Shown here piece by piece: positions 5,201-6,716 of a stretch of 6,716 nucleotides of DNA (positions are counted from its first letter, which is position 1; every line of letters begins with the position of its first letter). The position numbers and the translations under genes were made by a program. The stretch is taken from assembly GCA_017479315.1 (NCBI GenBank), contig JAFVCI010000086.1, positions 1 to 6,716 of the forward strand. Reading direction: 5' to 3'. Under the pieces are notes generated by a model. The model saw nothing but the letters and a program-made list of their open reading frames with translations. It was not told where the DNA came from and ran no database searches. The DNA is from Opitutales bacterium (GTDB lineage: Bacteria > Verrucomicrobiota > Verrucomicrobiia > Opitutales > UBA9783).

Positions 5201-6170
5201 AAAAACGCTTGTTCTTCTTGCGGCGGGGCGCGGCAGTCGTTTCGGCGGTTTGAAGCAACTGCATCGCTTCCGACCGCAAGAGGCTTTTTTGGCGGAATAC
5301 GCGCTCTTTGATGCACGGGAAGCGGGATTTCGGCGTTTTATCGCCGTCGTCAGCCCCGATACGCACGAAGCCGTTCAAACATTATTTAAGAAACGTCATT
5401 TGGAAGATGTTGCCCGCTGTGTGTTGCAAACGGATGACGGTGTCCCGCAAAAATGGCGAAACGGACGCACCAAACCGTGGGGAACGGGGCAGGCGTTGCT
5501 CGCCGCGGGTGCCTTCATCGAAACACCTTTTGTAATCGCGAACGGCGATGATTTTTACGGTCGCGAAGCGTATCAACTTGCGGCGGATTTTATCGATCAA
5601 TACCCGTCGGAAGCGGCTTTGGTCGCCTATCCGCTGGAAGTTACGCTGTCGCCGAACGGAAGCGTTTCGCGCGCGCTGTGTACCGTCGAGAATAATAACG
5701 TGCTTCGATTGGATGAATACACGTGTGAAATGCAGGTCAATAAAGTTGTCGGAAAGCGCAAAGTTTGTTCGTCGCAGATTCTCGAAACACCCTCTGGGGG
5801 TTCGGCAGGCACGGCGGATGCTGTTGTAACGCTCGATCCGCAGCAACCGACGTCCTTGAACTTTTTCGTCCTTCCGAAAACCATTCTTTCGCCGTTAAAG
5901 GCACTGTGGGAGCGGTTTCTGTCAAACGTGACCGATCCGAAGAACGAGGAATTTTTTCTCCCAACCGCCGTTCAAACGGTACTGAAACAACAACATAAAG
6001 ACCTGCATTTTTTAAACAATACCCGCGGTCGGTGGCTGGGTGTAACATACGCCAAAGATACGGAAGTCGTTGAGAAATTTTTGACGGAACAGACGGCGAT
6101 CGGCAGTTATCCGAAGACATTTGAAGAAAACTGCTTCGGCGGCAATTCAAACGACACAAGATGCAATTAA
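5193..6170 (+). CDS. Sugar-phosphate-type nucleotidyltransferase
   Basis: The 325-residue product belongs to the nucleotidyltransferase superfamily (RmlA/GlmU-like GT-A fold) that joins a nucleoside triphosphate to a phosphorylated sugar or alcohol. The N-terminus carries the signature LVLLAAGRGSRFGGLKQL (6-23), with the phosphate-binding loop and Lys21. KPWGTGQALLAA (94-105) is the second conserved block, and NGDDFYG (117-123) holds the metal-binding Asp. Proteins with GSRFGG-KQ plus NxDDFYG form a distinct group whose substrate I cannot assign; LicC-like CDP-alcohol synthesis is one possibility. There is no left-handed beta-helix acyltransferase domain. The start overlaps the glycosyltransferase stop by 8 nt, suggesting that the enzyme makes the activated donor for that transferase or for a related surface glycan. 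acpS follows after 7 nt. The last 20 residues look disordered. Confidence 0.88.
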   Translation: MVEKTLVLLAAGRGSRFGGLKQLHRFRPQEAFLAEYALFDAREAGFRRFIAVVSPDTHEAVQTLFKKRHLEDVARCVLQTDDGVPQKWRNGRTKPWGTGQALLAAGAFIETPFVIANGDDFYGREAYQLAADFIDQYPSEAALVAYPLEVTLSPNGSVSRALCTVENNNVLRLDEYTCEMQVNKVVGKRKVCSSQILETPSGGSAGTADAVVTLDPQQPTSLNFFVLPKTILSPLKALWERFLSNVTDPKNEEFFLPTAVQTVLKQQHKDLHFLNNTRGRWLGVTYAKDTEVVEKFLTEQTAIGSYPKTFEENCFGGNSNDTRCN

Positions 6171-6177
6171 ATAAGCA

Positions 6178-6549
6178 ATGCGCATCGGAACCGACATTGT
6201 TGAGATCGAACGCATCCGACACCTGGTTGAACGGCATGGCGATCGTGTGCGCGGAATGATTTTCACCGAACACGAATGGACGTATTGTACGCAAAAACCG
6301 ATTCCATGGCCGTCGTTCGCGGCGCGCTTTGCGGCAAAGGAAGCGGTTTCGAAAGCCTTCGGCGTCGGTTTGTTCGGTTCGAAACTCAAATGGACGTCGA
6401 TTGAAGTTCGCAACGACGCCAACGGTATGCCGCGGGTCTTTTTGGATCAAAACGGCGAATTTTATTTAAAACAATGCGGCGGTACGAACGTCGAACTTTC
6501 CCTGTCGCACTGCAAAACCTACGCCGTGGCGGTGGCGGCGGTGAGTTGA
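6178..6549 (+). CDS. acpS: Holo-[acyl-carrier-protein] synthase
   Basis: AcpS transfers 4'-phosphopantetheine from CoA to the conserved serine of acyl carrier protein, making it competent for fatty acid and lipid A synthesis. The 123-residue product has family-typical length. It starts MRIGTDIVEIERI with the Mg-binding Asp6, then has FTEHEW (29-34), and ARFAAKEAVSKAFGVG (49-64), where K54 and E55 are the second conserved block and E55 the second Mg ligand. It ends with VELSLSHCKTYAVAVAAV, the CoA-binding strand and helix. The start is fixed by the first motif; no Shine-Dalgarno precedes it. It follows the nucleotidyltransferase stop after only 7 nt and is probably expressed from the same transcript, although its role in lipid synthesis has only an indirect link to the two glycan genes. 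Confidence 0.96.
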   Translation: MRIGTDIVEIERIRHLVERHGDRVRGMIFTEHEWTYCTQKPIPWPSFAARFAAKEAVSKAFGVGLFGSKLKWTSIEVRNDANGMPRVFLDQNGEFYLKQCGGTNVELSLSHCKTYAVAVAAVS

Positions 6550-6573
6550 AGATAATGAGTTTTTTCGATTAAC

Positions 6574-6608
6574 GGGAAAAGTGCTTCGTAACCGCATTTG
6601 ACTTTCCC
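6574..6608. repeat. Inverted repeat between acpS and dnaE
   Basis: GGGAAAAGT (6574-6582) pairs with ACTTTCCC (6601-6608) with one bulged A, around an 18-nt loop. No T-run follows on the plus strand, so it is not a typical Rho-independent terminator. Its right arm overlaps the -35 box of the candidate dnaE promoter (6598-6603), so it might be a regulatory site or a Rho-dependent stop for the acpS transcript. Confidence 0.3.
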
Positions 6609-6625
6609 ACCCACTCCCTCATAAT
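6598..6625 (+). promoter_or_regulatory. Candidate dnaE promoter (TTGACT-16-CATAAT)
   Basis: TTGACT (6598-6603) and CATAAT (6620-6625) each match five of six consensus bases, and the spacer is 16. Only six bases lie between the -10 box and the GTG at 6632, so transcription would be expected to begin at or next to the start codon. This is the best promoter match next to a gene in the window. Confidence 0.5.
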
Positions 6626-6631
6626 AGCCTC

Positions 6632-6716
6632 GTGCCTTCCTTCGTCCATCTGCACGTGCATTCCGAGTACAGTCTGCTCGACGGTGCGTGCAAAATGGAG
6701 AAGCTCGTTGCGCGCG
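6632..6716 (+). CDS. dnaE: DNA polymerase III alpha subunit, N-terminal fragment
   Basis: The last 85 bases open a frame that runs off the right edge; 28 codons are visible. After a GTG start they read PSFVHLHVHSEYSLLDGACK, the start of the PHP domain that begins nearly every bacterial replicative DNA polymerase alpha subunit. The HLHVHSEYSLLDG motif supplies the first metal ligands of that domain. GTG 6632 is the only sensible start: the frame has a TGA at 6599-6601 and no ATG, TTG or other GTG between. There is no Shine-Dalgarno, and the promoter candidate ends just six bases before the start codon. The fragment cannot tell DnaE from the rarer DnaE2 or PolC; DnaE1 is by far the most likely. 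Confidence 0.9.
   Translation, partial: MPSFVHLHVHSEYSLLDGACKMEKLVAR

Noticed and set aside
5737..6450. 237-codon minus-strand open frame
   Set aside because: It lies wholly antisense to the nucleotidyltransferase and acpS genes, both of which have clear family motifs. Its translation has no recognisable domain and is rich in Arg, Cys and Ser as expected of a shadow.

Overview
The window looks like a piece of chromosome from a diderm (LPS-bearing) bacterium. It carries a phosphoheptose isomerase-type protein, an LptE-like outer-membrane lipoprotein and a WaaE/KdtX-type lipopolysaccharide glycosyltransferase, among housekeeping genes (infA, rpe, acpS, dnaE). The mixture, the moderate GC content and the STAS protein fit the Verrucomicrobiota/PVC group (for example Opitutae). 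That placement is a guess from gene content; there is no marker here that I can place firmly.

Layout. Positions 1-306 (+) hold the C-terminal end of a GmhA-type SIS protein. Positions 307-873 are an AT-rich gap with no convincing gene, but with two similar promoter-like segments on the minus strand and one perfect hairpin. infA (874-1176, -) and a stand-alone 5'-3' exonuclease gene (1310-2206, +) diverge from a shared 133-bp control region. The exonuclease gene converges on rpe, which lies downstream of an lptE-like gene on the minus strand (3720 to 2268, probably one transcription unit). A single STAS-domain gene (3877-4215, +) diverges from lptE. Positions 4216-4453 (238 bp) contain no gene I can support. 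A tight plus-strand run follows: glycosyltransferase (4454-5200), nucleotidyltransferase (5193-6170, 8-nt overlap) and acpS (6178-6549, 7-nt gap). The window closes with the first 28 codons of dnaE (from a GTG at 6632).

Functional themes. GmhA, LptE and the glycosyltransferase/nucleotidyltransferase pair point to building and exporting a lipopolysaccharide-type surface glycan. Rpe (the pentose-phosphate pathway) shares a strand with lptE, and AcpS activates the acyl carrier protein for fatty acid and lipid A synthesis. The exonuclease and DnaE belong to DNA replication and repair.

The most notable signal is in the control regions. Of nine visible starts, only the STAS gene has a clear Shine-Dalgarno sequence. 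At five other gene starts I can place a -35/-10 pair so close to the start codon that the leader would be about 0 to 5 nt, and at dnaE it would be essentially zero. Other points worth checking are basic C-terminal tails of 28 residues on both GmhA and IF-1, a glutamate where STAS anti-anti-sigma factors usually have their phosphorylated serine, and the duplicated promoter-like element in the gene-free gap.
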